Shown here piece by piece: positions 22,596-30,967 of a stretch of 64,000 nt of DNA. A program made the translations under genes and the position numbers. Origin of the DNA: Halomonas denitrificans (GTDB lineage: Bacteria; Pseudomonadota; Gammaproteobacteria; Pseudomonadales; Halomonadaceae). The notes beneath the pieces are model-generated. The model was not told the origin of the DNA, made no database searches, and saw only the letters and a program-made list of their open reading frames with translations. Every line of letters starts with the position of its first letter. Within the stretch, counting starts at the first letter, position 1. Location of the stretch: contig NZ_PYVX01000006.1 of the NCBI RefSeq assembly GCF_003056305.1, positions 62,001 through 126,000 of the forward strand, given 5' to 3'.

Positions 22596-25544
22596 ATGAG
22601 CGACTTCTCTCCCGGCCAGCGCTGGATCAGCGACGGCGAGGCCGAACTCGGCCTGGGCACCATTCTCAACGTCGACGCCAGAAGCGTCACCGTGCTCTTC
22701 GGCGCCAGCCAGGAAACCCGCACCTACAGCAGCCGCAATGCCCCCCTGACCCGCGTGGCCTTCGGCAGCGGCGACCGCATCCAGTCCACCGAGGGCTGGC
22801 AGATGACCGTCGACGACAGCAAGGAGGTCGGCGGCCTGATCGTCTACATCGGCGAGGACGACGCCGGCGAGCTGTGCGAGCTGCCCGAGGCGCGCCTCGC
22901 CGACACCATGCAGTTCGACCAGGCCCGCGACCGCCTGCTGACCGGCCAGGTCGACCGCAACGACTGGTTCGACCTGCGCTTTCGCACCCTGCACCACCAT
23001 CACCGGGTCGAGCAGAACCCGGCGCTGGGCCTGGCCGGCCCGCGCATCGACCTGATTCCCCACCAGCTCTACATCGCCGACGAGGTGTCGCGCCGCCACG
23101 CCCCGCGCGTGCTGCTGGCCGACGAGGTGGGGCTCGGCAAGACCATCGAGGCCGGGCTGATCCTGCACCGGCTGCTGCTCACCGGCCGCGCCGAGCGGGC
23201 GCTGATCCTGGTGCCGGCGAGCCTGACCCACCAGTGGCTCGTGGAGCTGCTGCGCCGCTTCGCTCTCGAGGTCACCCTGCTCGACGAGCAGCAAAGCCTC
23301 GCCCACGGCAGCGCCAACCCCTTCGAGGCCGGCCAGCTGGTGCTGGCGAGCCAGGACTGGCTGTTCGCCAACGCCCATCGCCAGCAGCAGGCCCAGGCCT
23401 GCGACTGGGACCTGCTGATCGTCGACGAGGCCCACCACCTCGACTGGAGCCCCGAGCAGAGCGGCCCCGGCTACGCCTGCGTGGAGCAGCTGGCCGGCCA
23501 GGTGCCCGGCATGCTGCTGCTCACCGCCACCCCGGAACAGATGGGCCTCGAGAGCCACTTCGCCCGCCTGCGCCTGCTCGACCCGGACCGCTACCACAGC
23601 CTCGAGGCCTTCCGCGAGGAGGAGGCCCACTACGTGGAGGTCGCCGAGGCGATCGACGCCCTCGAGCGGCTGCCCGGCGAGGCGGCCGACCGCGAGCGGG
23701 TCGCCGCGGTGATCCAGGAACCCGACAGCCTGGCGCTGCTCGACACCCTGGCCGACCCGGAGCGCGGCGACGACCAGCGCGCCGCGGCCCGGGCGCAGCT
23801 GCGCGACCAGCTGCTCGACCGCCACGGCACCGGCCGGGTGATGTTCCGCAACGGCCGCCGCCACGTGGGCGGCTTCCCGGAGCGGCGCCTGCATATCGCC
23901 GAGCTCGAGGCGCCCTCCGCCTACCGGCGGGTGCTGCGCCGCCTGGCCCGAGACGAGGACTACCTCGACGAGCTGCTGATCGAGACCGGCCTGGATCACC
24001 CCGAGGTGCTGATCTACCCCGACGCCATGTACCGGGCGATGACCGACGACCCGCTCAACACCGAGCCCTGGTGGCAGTTCGACCCGCGCGTGAGCTGGCT
24101 GTTGGAGCGCCTCGCCGACGACGGCGAGGCGGGCTTCGCCGGCGACAAGGTGCTGGTCATCGCCCACGATCGCGAGACCGCCCAGGGCCTCGCCGAAGGC
24201 CTTCGCGTGCTCGGCGGCTACCAGGCGCCGGTATTCCACGAGGGACTCTCGCTGGTCGAGCGCGACCGCGCCGCGGCGGCCTTCGCCGACGAGGAGGAGG
24301 GCTGCCAGGTGCTGGTCTGCTCGGAGATCGGCTCCGAGGGGCGCAACTTCCAGTTCTGCCGTCACCTGGTGATGTTCGACCTGCCTCTGCACCCGGACCA
24401 GCTGGAGCAGCGCATCGGCCGCCTCGACCGCATCGGCCAGCGTCACGCCATCGAGATCCACGCGCCGGTGTTCACCGGCAGCCCCGGCGAGAAGCTGCTG
24501 CGCTGGTACCACGAGGGACTGGACGCCTTCAGCGCCCCCCACGGCCTCGGCAGCGAGATCCACGCCGCCTTCGGCGACACCCTGGCCGACAGCCTGCTCG
24601 ACGATGAAGACCTCGACGAGGTGATCGCGGAGACCCGCGCCCTCTTCGAGGCCAAGCTCGCGGAGCGCGACGCCGGCCGCAACCGCCTGCTCGAGCTCAA
24701 CGCCTGCCGCCACGACCGCGCCGAGGCGGTCGCCGAGGCGATCCGCGAGCTCGACGCCGACAAGGCCCTGGCCCGCTACCTGGACCAGGCGCTGGACATC
24801 TTCGGCGTCGACAGCCAGGACATCGGCGGCGGCATCCAGCACCTGCAGCCCAGCCCGCAGATGCTCGACGGCCTGCCGGGTCTGGTGAAGGGCGAGGAGG
24901 GCTTCTCGGCCACCTTCTCCCGGGAGCGCGCCCTGGCCCGGGACGACGTCCAGCGCCTCTCCTGGGAGCATCCGCTGCTGCGCGAGATGATGGGGCGGAT
25001 CCTCGGCGGCGCCATGGGCAACACCGCCCTGGCGCTGCTCAAGCACCCGGCCATCCCCGCCGGCCGGCTGATGGTCGAGCTGGTCTTCCGCACCCACTGC
25101 CCGGCGCCCAAGCGGCTGCACCTCAACCGCTTCCTGCCGCCCACCGCGGTGCGCGTGCTGCTCGACGAGTCGGGGGCCAACCTGACCGCCAAGATCTCCT
25201 TCACCGGCCTCTCCAAGGCGGTGCAGAAGGTCAAGAAGGCGGTCGCCCGGGACCTGATCAAGAGCCGCCACGACCAGCTGCGCGAGCTGCTCGACGGCGC
25301 CGAGGCCGAGGCCCAGCGGGAGCTGCCGAGCATCGTCGAGGCGGCCCAGGGGCGCATGCGCGCCGAGCTGGACGCCGAGCTCGCCCGCCTCGAGGCGCTC
25401 TCGCGGCTCAATCCCGCGGTGCGCGAGGACGAGCTCGAGGCCCTGCGCCGCGAGCGCGCCGAGCTGGACGCCGCCATCGAGGCCACCCGACTGCGCCTGG
25501 ACGCGGTGCGAGTGATCGTCACGGTGGGCGACGACGCGCGCTGA
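22596..25544 (+). CDS. rapA: RNA polymerase-associated helicase RapA (HepA)
   Basis: 982-residue SWI2/SNF2 ATPase, near the E. coli length (968). An N-terminal Tudor-like region starts with MSDFSPGQRWISDGEAELGL. Helicase motifs include DEVGLGKTIEAGLIL (Walker A, about residues 176-190), VDEAHHLDW (DEAH, 277-280) and GRLDRIGQRH (motif VI). RapA binds RNA polymerase and recycles stalled or post-termination complexes. The start at 22596 matches the family; an upstream in-frame start adds 38 unrelated residues. Confidence 0.96.
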   Translation: MSDFSPGQRWISDGEAELGLGTILNVDARSVTVLFGASQETRTYSSRNAPLTRVAFGSGDRIQSTEGWQMTVDDSKEVGGLIVYIGEDDAGELCELPEARLADTMQFDQARDRLLTGQVDRNDWFDLRFRTLHHHHRVEQNPALGLAGPRIDLIPHQLYIADEVSRRHAPRVLLADEVGLGKTIEAGLILHRLLLTGRAERALILVPASLTHQWLVELLRRFALEVTLLDEQQSLAHGSANPFEAGQLVLASQDWLFANAHRQQQAQACDWDLLIVDEAHHLDWSPEQSGPGYACVEQLAGQVPGMLLLTATPEQMGLESHFARLRLLDPDRYHSLEAFREEEAHYVEVAEAIDALERLPGEAADRERVAAVIQEPDSLALLDTLADPERGDDQRAAARAQLRDQLLDRHGTGRVMFRNGRRHVGGFPERRLHIAELEAPSAYRRVLRRLARDEDYLDELLIETGLDHPEVLIYPDAMYRAMTDDPLNTEPWWQFDPRVSWLLERLADDGEAGFAGDKVLVIAHDRETAQGLAEGLRVLGGYQAPVFHEGLSLVERDRAAAAFADEEEGCQVLVCSEIGSEGRNFQFCRHLVMFDLPLHPDQLEQRIGRLDRIGQRHAIEIHAPVFTGSPGEKLLRWYHEGLDAFSAPHGLGSEIHAAFGDTLADSLLDDEDLDEVIAETRALFEAKLAERDAGRNRLLELNACRHDRAEAVAEAIRELDADKALARYLDQALDIFGVDSQDIGGGIQHLQPSPQMLDGLPGLVKGEEGFSATFSRERALARDDVQRLSWEHPLLREMMGRILGGAMGNTALALLKHPAIPAGRLMVELVFRTHCPAPKRLHLNRFLPPTAVRVLLDESGANLTAKISFTGLSKAVQKVKKAVARDLIKSRHDQLRELLDGAEAEAQRELPSIVEAAQGRMRAELDAELARLEALSRLNPAVREDELEALRRERAELDAAIEATRLRLDAVRVIVTVGDDAR

Positions 25545-25560
25545 TCGAAAGCGCCCTACG

Positions 25561-25605
25561 ACGCACAGGGGCCCCGCCGGCAGCGCCGGCGGGGCCCCTG
25601 TGCGT
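25561..25605. terminator. Long perfect hairpin after rapA
   Basis: A 21-bp perfect stem (25561-25581 with 25585-25605) and an AGC loop lie between the convergent rapA and YfcH-like genes. It is extremely stable; no T-run follows on either strand, so it may act as an mRNA 3' stabiliser as well as a terminator. Confidence 0.8.
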
Positions 25606-25644
25606 TGGGCGTGGAGCCCTCGGCCAAGACTGGGTATAGAGCCT

Positions 25645-26550
25645 TCAGCCGAGGATATCGGCCAGGGCCTTCTCCAGGGTCGGGAAGCGGAACTCGAAGC
25701 CAGCCTCCAGCAGCCGCGCCGGGCGCATGTCGGCGCCGGTCAGCAGCAGTCGCGACATCTCGCCGAAGGCGACCTCCAGGGCGATGGCCGGCACCGGCAT
25801 CAGCGCCGGGCGCCCCAGCTGCTTGGCCAGGGTGCGGGAGAACTCGGCGTTGGTGACCGGGTGGGGCGCACTGCCGTTGAAGGGGCCCTCCAGGTCGTCG
25901 CGCTCGAGCAGGAAGAGGATGGCGCGCACCAGGTCCTCGCGATGGATCCAGGGCATGAACTGCGTGCCGTCGCCGAAGCGCCCGCCCAGGCCCAGCTTGA
26001 AGGGCGGCAGCATCTTCGCAAGGCTCCCGCCGCCGACATCGAGCACCAGGCCGATGCGCAGCAGGGCGACCCGCACGCCGTAGTCCTTCGCCCCGCCGGC
26101 GACCTCCTCCCAGCGCTTGCAGAGCCTATGGGCGAACTCGTCGTGGGGCGGCGTCTCCTCGGTGACCTCGCGGTCGCCCTGATCGCCGTAGTAGCCCATG
26201 GCCGAGGCCGAGACCATCACCTTCGGCATGCGCCCCTGGCTCGCCTTGAGCTGCTCGCAGAGCATCACCAGGTCGCCGGTGACGTTGACCCGCGAGTCGA
26301 TCAGCCGCTCCTTCTGCGCCTCGCTCCAGCGCTTGGCGGCGATCGGCTCGCCGGCCAGGTTGACGATGGCGTCCGGCGGGGTGTCGACGAAGTCCAGCAC
26401 CGAGCGCCGGATGTCGCTGCCCTCGGGCAGGCGGTCGCGCACCTCGTCGGGCGATCGCGAGACCACCAGCAGCTGGTGGCCCGCCTCCTTCAACCGCCGG
26501 CAGAGCCGCTGCCCGACGAACCCGCTGCCGCCCGTGATCAGCACTCGCAT
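25645..26550 (-). CDS. YfcH-like (TIGR01777) NAD(P)-dependent epimerase
   Basis: 301-residue extended SDR-like protein with the Rossmann motif MRVLITGGSGFVGQRL at the N-terminus, the catalytic YYGDQGD region after VSASAMG, and a C-terminal DUF1731-type segment (ADMRPARLLEAGFEFRFPTL). The substrate of YfcH proteins is not established. The start at 26550 is chosen because it begins the Rossmann fold. It is divergent from the light/stress cluster. Confidence 0.9.
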   Translation of the reverse strand: MRVLITGGSGFVGQRLCRRLKEAGHQLLVVSRSPDEVRDRLPEGSDIRRSVLDFVDTPPDAIVNLAGEPIAAKRWSEAQKERLIDSRVNVTGDLVMLCEQLKASQGRMPKVMVSASAMGYYGDQGDREVTEETPPHDEFAHRLCKRWEEVAGGAKDYGVRVALLRIGLVLDVGGGSLAKMLPPFKLGLGGRFGDGTQFMPWIHREDLVRAILFLLERDDLEGPFNGSAPHPVTNAEFSRTLAKQLGRPALMPVPAIALEVAFGEMSRLLLTGADMRPARLLEAGFEFRFPTLEKALADILG

Positions 26551-26604
26551 CCGGAATCCCTCCCAAGCCAACTGTGGCCAGCCGTGACGGCCGGTCATCA
26601 TGAG

Positions 26605-26622
26605 TTATACAGCCGTTGTACA
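26605..26622. promoter_or_regulatory. 11-bp-phased TTrTACA repeats, candidate MerR/CarH-type operator
   Basis: TTATACA (26605-26611) and TTGTACA (26616-26622) start exactly 11 bp apart in an AT-rich pocket upstream of the renalase-like gene. CarH-type MerR regulators bind tandem 11-bp repeats with an nTnnACn core. A similar array is at 30556-30595, and a CarH-like gene lies between. Function is inferred. Confidence 0.45.
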
Positions 26623-26668
26623 CTTCTGCTAGTCTAGCGATGAACGCCGTTGACTGCACGAGAGGCCC

Positions 26669-27727
26669 ATGTCCCACGCCCCCGCTACCACCGCCATCAT
26701 CGGTGCCGGCATCGCCGGCCTCGCCTGTGGACAGGCCCTCGAGGCGCACGGCTTGCCGGTGCGCATCTTCGACAAGGCCCGCGGCCCCGGCGGTCGCATG
26801 TCCAGCCGCCGCCTCGAGAAGGCCACGGTCGACCTCGGCGCGCAGTTCTTCAGCGTGCGCGACCCGGCCTTCCGCCGCGCGGTCGCGGCCTGGCGCAAGG
26901 CGGGCGTGGTCGCCCCCTGGCCCGACTCCCTCTGGGAAGCCGGCACTTCCGGCTGGCGGCGCCACCGCGACGACGTCGAGCGCCTGATCGGCACGCCCCG
27001 CATGAGCGCGGTCACCCGCCACCTGGCCACGGGCCTCGAGGTGGCGACCGGCACCCGCATCGAGCGCCTCGAGCCCAAGGGCGAGGCGTGGTGGCTGATC
27101 GACCAGCACGACGTGCGCCACGGCCCCTTCGCCCGGGTAGTGCTCGCCCTGCCCTCGCCCCAGGCCCAGGCGCTGCTGGAACCCCACGCGCCGAGCCTCG
27201 CGGCCGCCTGCGAGGCGATCATCCAGCGCCCCTGCTGGGCCGCCTGGGCGCGCTTCGAGTCGCCGCTGCCGGCCCTGCCGGGGGTCGACGACGACTGGCA
27301 AGCGGTGCGCCTGGCGCCCGAGCCGAACCGCGCCCCGGCCGAGCCGCCGCTGCGCTTCGTCAGCCGCAACGACCACAAGCCCGGACGCCACGGCCAGGGC
27401 GAGAGCCTGAGCCTCCTGGCGCGGCTCGAGTGGAGCGAGGCGCATCTGGAGCGCGACGCCGGGGACGTCGCCCGGGCGCTGCTCGACGCCTTCCGCGCGC
27501 GGCTGCCGGACGGCGTGACGCTTCCCGAGCCGACCGCGCTGGGCGCCCACCGCTGGCGCTACGCCCAGCCCGACGTCTTCGCCGGCGGCGAGGCAGTCAA
27601 CCTCGACCACCGCCGAACGCCCGAGGGGCTTTCGCTGTGCGGCGACGGCTGGCGCGGGCCGCGGGTCGAGGACGCCTGGCTCTCCGGTCATCATCTCGGC
27701 GAGGCCCTGGCGGCCGACGCTTCCTGA
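26669..27727 (+). CDS. Renalase-like FAD-dependent oxidoreductase
   Basis: 352-residue flavoprotein. The dinucleotide-binding motif IIGAGIAGLACGQAL (residues 10-24) and GPGGRMSSRR (about 43-52) are typical of the amine oxidase/renalase family. Bacterial renalases oxidise off-pathway dihydro-NAD(P) isomers. It is first in a run of plus-strand genes that includes photolyase, so a role in redox or photo-oxidative stress is likely; the substrate is inference. Confidence 0.8.
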   Translation: MSHAPATTAIIGAGIAGLACGQALEAHGLPVRIFDKARGPGGRMSSRRLEKATVDLGAQFFSVRDPAFRRAVAAWRKAGVVAPWPDSLWEAGTSGWRRHRDDVERLIGTPRMSAVTRHLATGLEVATGTRIERLEPKGEAWWLIDQHDVRHGPFARVVLALPSPQAQALLEPHAPSLAAACEAIIQRPCWAAWARFESPLPALPGVDDDWQAVRLAPEPNRAPAEPPLRFVSRNDHKPGRHGQGESLSLLARLEWSEAHLERDAGDVARALLDAFRARLPDGVTLPEPTALGAHRWRYAQPDVFAGGEAVNLDHRRTPEGLSLCGDGWRGPRVEDAWLSGHHLGEALAADAS

Positions 27728-27752
27728 CTCCCTTTCGCGACTGGAGACATCC

Positions 27753-28133
27753 ATGTCCTATGCCCTGATCCTGCTCGCCCACGGCTCCAGCGACCCGAAC
27801 TGGCGAGCCCCCTTCGAACACTTCGCCAAGGCGCTGACCGAGCGGCTGTCGACCCCGCTGCGCCTGGCCTACATGGAGCTCAGCGAGCCCTCGCTCGAGT
27901 CCACGGTGGCCGAGCTGGCCGCGGCCGGCGTCGAGCGCGCCGAGGTCCTGCCGCTGTTCTTCGCCGCCGGTCGCCACCTGCGCCGCGACGTGCCCGGTCA
28001 GGTCGAGGCGCTGACCGCCGCCCACCCGGGCCTCGAGCTTACTCTGCTGTCGCCGGTCGGCGAGCATCCGGCCTTCGTCGAGGCGCTGGCGGCGGTGGTC
28101 GCCGAGCAGGCAGGGGAGTCGGCACGCTCATGA
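27753..28133 (+). CDS. CbiX/SirB-type chelatase-like protein
   Basis: 126-residue single-domain CbiX-family protein. His10 (LLAHGSSDPN) and His75 (AAGRHLRRDVP) match the two metal-binding histidines of sirohydrochlorin cobalt/ferrochelatases. Small one-domain versions often insert metal into sirohydrochlorin. Its last four bases overlap the start of the CarH-like regulator (ATGA), so the two are translationally coupled. No cobalamin or sirohaem genes are nearby, so its role in this cluster is unclear. Confidence 0.82.
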   Translation: MSYALILLAHGSSDPNWRAPFEHFAKALTERLSTPLRLAYMELSEPSLESTVAELAAAGVERAEVLPLFFAAGRHLRRDVPGQVEALTAAHPGLELTLLSPVGEHPAFVEALAAVVAEQAGESARS

Positions 28134-29044
28134 ACGACGAGGCACGGCGCCCGGCCGACACCCCGCTCTACCCGATTCGTGAAGTCTCCCGGCTGACCGG
28201 CGTGAACTCCGTGACCCTGCGCGCCTGGGAGCGCCGCTACGGGCTGATCCAGCCCCAGCGGACCCCCAAGGGTCACCGCCTCTATGCCCGCGAGGACATC
28301 GAGCGCGTCGAGCGCATCCTGCAGTGGCTCAACCGCGGCGTCCCGGTCAGCCAGGTGCGCGAGCTGCTCGACCAGCCGGAGACGGTCGAGACCCCGACGC
28401 CGGCGGCCGGCGACTGGCCCGGCCAGCGGCGCCAGCTGATCGGCGCCCTCCAGGCGCTCGACCTCGACCGCCTCGAAGCGCTCTTCAACCAGTCGCTGGC
28501 CCTCTACCCGGTGCCGGTCTGCCTGGCCGAGCTGTGGCAGCCGGTGGTGCGCCAGCTCGAGGAGGGCTGGGGCGACCAGCTGGGCGACACCCTGCAGCGC
28601 CGCACCCTGGAGGCCTTCCTACGCACCCGCATCGGCACCCGGCTGCTGCACGCCAACCGGCTCAGCAGCGGCCCGACACTGATCGTCGCCCCGCTGCCGG
28701 ACGACCCCTCGCCGCTCTGGGTGCTGCTCGCGGCCCTGGCCGCCAGCGACCGCGGCTACCGCATCCGGCTCTTCGATGCCCCGCTGCCCTTCGCCGAGGT
28801 GCCGCTGGCGGTGGAGCGCTTCCAGGCCGCCGGCCTGCTGCTGGCCAGCGGCAAGGCCGAGAAGGCCGAACTGGTGCGCCGCCAGCTGCCGCGCCTGGCC
28901 GAGCAGCTCGAGGTCCCGCTGATGGCCTGCGGCCCCATGGCCCGCATCCGCGAGGCCGACCTGGAGGAGACCGAGGTGGAGCTGCTCGGCGACGACCTCG
29001 ACGAGGCCATGCAGGGCCTCCAGGCCCGACTCCCCGCCCGCTGA
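28130..29044 (+). CDS. MerR-family regulator, CarH/LitR/MlrA-like, without B12-binding histidine
   Basis: 304-residue regulator with a MerR HTH at about residues 14-82 (YPIREVSRLTGVNSVTLRAW, ERRYGL) and a C-terminal domain with the helical-bundle plus Rossmann layout of CarH/LitR. The cobalamin ligands appear lost: where CarH has Glu-His after the conserved Trp, this protein reads TLQRRTLEAFL, and the E/DxHxxG loop is replaced by DDPSPLWVLL. It is probably B12-independent, as reported for MlrA. It is coupled to the chelatase gene and is 13 bp upstream of photolyase. Confidence 0.83.
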   Translation: MNDEARRPADTPLYPIREVSRLTGVNSVTLRAWERRYGLIQPQRTPKGHRLYAREDIERVERILQWLNRGVPVSQVRELLDQPETVETPTPAAGDWPGQRRQLIGALQALDLDRLEALFNQSLALYPVPVCLAELWQPVVRQLEEGWGDQLGDTLQRRTLEAFLRTRIGTRLLHANRLSSGPTLIVAPLPDDPSPLWVLLAALAASDRGYRIRLFDAPLPFAEVPLAVERFQAAGLLLASGKAEKAELVRRQLPRLAEQLEVPLMACGPMARIREADLEETEVELLGDDLDEAMQGLQARLPAR

Positions 29045-29057
29045 CCCGGAGCCGTCC

Positions 29058-30476
29058 ATGTCCACTCCCGCGATCGTCTGGTTTCGCAGCGACCTGCGCC
29101 TTCAGGACAACACCGCCCTGGCCGCGGCGGCCCGCCAGGGCCCGGTGGTCGCCGTCTTCCTGCGCTGCCTGCCCCACTGGCAGCGCCACGGCCACGGCGC
29201 CAACAAGCTCGACTTCTGGGGCCGCGGCGTGGCCGCCCTGGGCGACGACCTGGCGGGCCTCGGCATCCCGCTGCTGCACCGCGATATCGACGACTTCAGC
29301 GAGGCCCCGGCCACCCTGCTCGCGATCGCCCGCGAGAACGGGGCCCACGCCCTGCACTTCAACCACGAGTACCCGCTGGACGAGCAGCGCCGCGACCGCA
29401 CGGTGATCGACGCCTTCGAGGAGGCGGGCCTCGCGGCCACCGGCCACCACGACGCCGTGGCCTTTGCCCCGGGGGAGCTGCTCACCGGCAAGGGCGACTA
29501 CTACGGCGTCTTCACCCCCTTCGCCAAGGCCTGGCATCGCCAGCTGACGCCGGAGCGCCTCGCCCTGCGCGACACCCCCGCCCCCCAGGCGGCGCTGCCG
29601 ATCGCCTCCGATCCGCTGCCCCCGCTGCCCGACCTCGACGACACCCCGATCGACGGGCGGATCTGGCCCGCCGGCGAGGGCCCCGCCGCCGATCGCCTGG
29701 AGCGCTTCCTGCGCTTTCGCGGTCGCCACTACCAGCGCCAGCGCGACTTCCCGGCGATCCGCGGCACCAGCGAGCTGTCGCCCTACCTGGCGCTGGGCAT
29801 GATCTCCCACCGCCAGTGCCTGCAGGCGGTGCTGGCCGAGAACGATGGCGCCCTGGCCGAGGGCGACGCCGGGCTCACGGCCTGGGTCAGCGAGCTGATC
29901 TGGCGGGAGTTCTATCGCCATGTGGCCGTCGGCTTTCCCCGGGTCTGCCGCCACCGTGCCTTCCAGACGCACACCGAGGCGCTCGCCTGGCGCGACGACG
30001 AGGCAGGCTTCGCCGCCTGGTGCGAGGGGCGTACCGGCTACCCCATCGTCGACGCCGCCATGCGCCAGCTGGTGACCACCGGCTGGATGCACAACCGGCT
30101 GCGCATGGTCACCGCCATGTTCCTCAGCAAGCACCTGCTGATCGACTGGCGCCGCGGCGAGGCCTTCTTCCTGCGCCACCTGGTGGACGGCGAGTTCTGC
30201 GCCAACAACGGCGGCTGGCAGTGGGCGGCCTCCACCGGCACCGACGCCGCGCCCTACTTCCGCATCTTCAACCCCACGACTCAGTCCACGCGCTTCGATC
30301 CCGACGGCACCTTCCTCGCGGAGTGGTTGCCGGCGCTGGCCGAGCTGCCCAGGAAGGCCCGCCACGCGCCCGAAGGCGACCTGCTCGGCGGCGTCGACTA
30401 CCCGGCGCCCATCGTCGAGCACCGGGCCGCCCGGGCGCGGGCCCTGGACGCCTTCAAGGCCCTCAAGACGGACTGA
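29058..30476 (+). CDS. phrB: Deoxyribodipyrimidine photolyase
   Basis: 472-residue class I CPD photolyase. The N-terminal antenna domain starts WFRSDLRLQDNTAL. The C-terminal FAD domain includes TGWMHNRLRMVTAMFLSKH, DWRRGEAFFLRHLVDGE and the WQWAAST motif with photo-reduction tryptophans. It repairs cyclobutane pyrimidine dimers using light. It follows the CarH-like regulator by 13 bp. Confidence 0.95.
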   Translation: MSTPAIVWFRSDLRLQDNTALAAAARQGPVVAVFLRCLPHWQRHGHGANKLDFWGRGVAALGDDLAGLGIPLLHRDIDDFSEAPATLLAIARENGAHALHFNHEYPLDEQRRDRTVIDAFEEAGLAATGHHDAVAFAPGELLTGKGDYYGVFTPFAKAWHRQLTPERLALRDTPAPQAALPIASDPLPPLPDLDDTPIDGRIWPAGEGPAADRLERFLRFRGRHYQRQRDFPAIRGTSELSPYLALGMISHRQCLQAVLAENDGALAEGDAGLTAWVSELIWREFYRHVAVGFPRVCRHRAFQTHTEALAWRDDEAGFAAWCEGRTGYPIVDAAMRQLVTTGWMHNRLRMVTAMFLSKHLLIDWRRGEAFFLRHLVDGEFCANNGGWQWAASTGTDAAPYFRIFNPTTQSTRFDPDGTFLAEWLPALAELPRKARHAPEGDLLGGVDYPAPIVEHRAARARALDAFKALKTD

Positions 30477-30507
30477 CGCGACCCGATCCACGACGGGAGG
30501 CCCCTGG

Positions 30508-30942
30508 ATGCAGCGGACACCGGACCTGGAGGCCTTCTGCGCCTTCTTCAATAAGCTTGACAAGACCTGTACAAATCGACTCAGCGAGGTATACACTGCG
30601 GAGGTGAGCTTCACCGACCCGCTGCACCACATCGAGGGCATAGAGGCGCTCGAGGGGTACTTCCAGAACCTGTACGACAACGTGACATCGTGCCGATTCA
30701 ACTTCCACGAGCGGTGGCAGCAGGAGGACAAGGCCTTCGTCACCTGGACCCTGCACCTGGAGCACCCGAGGCTCGACGGAGGGCGCGGCATCGAGGTCGA
30801 GGGCTGCTCGCACCTGAACTTCGCCACGGACGGCCGGGTGGCCCGCCATCGCGACTACTTCGATGCCGGCGCCCTGCTCTACGAGCGCCTGCCCCTGCTG
30901 GGCGGGGTGATACGCCGGGTGAAGCGACAACTGGGCCGGTGA
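30508..30942 (+). CDS. NTF2/SnoaL-like protein
   Basis: 144-residue NTF2-fold protein, recognised from SEVYTAEVSFTDPLHHIEG near residues 26-44 and the downstream beta-sheet pattern. Such proteins recur next to photolyase and Cfa-like genes; the activity is unknown. The 5' coding region (30550-30600) is unusually AT-rich and carries 11-bp-phased nTnnACA repeats and promoter-like hexamers. The N-terminus is nevertheless family-like, so the ATG at 30508 is kept. Confidence 0.8.
   Translation: MQRTPDLEAFCAFFNKLDKTCTNRLSEVYTAEVSFTDPLHHIEGIEALEGYFQNLYDNVTSCRFNFHERWQQEDKAFVTWTLHLEHPRLDGGRGIEVEGCSHLNFATDGRVARHRDYFDAGALLYERLPLLGGVIRRVKRQLGR
30556..30595. promoter_or_regulatory. 11-bp-phased nTnnACA array within the NTF2-like gene
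   Basis: CTTGACA (30556), CTGTACA (30567) and GTATACA (30589) start at positions 0, 11 and 33; the slot at +22 is degenerate. TGTACA-N16-TATACA also resembles a promoter. This could be an internal operator/promoter for the downstream lipid-modification genes. Chance in an AT-rich patch cannot be excluded. Confidence 0.4.
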
Positions 30943-30967
30943 CGGCCCGCCACGACGGGGAGAGCGC

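Noticed and set aside
22494..25271. Long open frame antisense to rapA
   Set aside because: High-GC shadow frame; Val/Leu/Gly/Ala/Gln-biased composition with no domain, while the plus strand encodes a full RapA.
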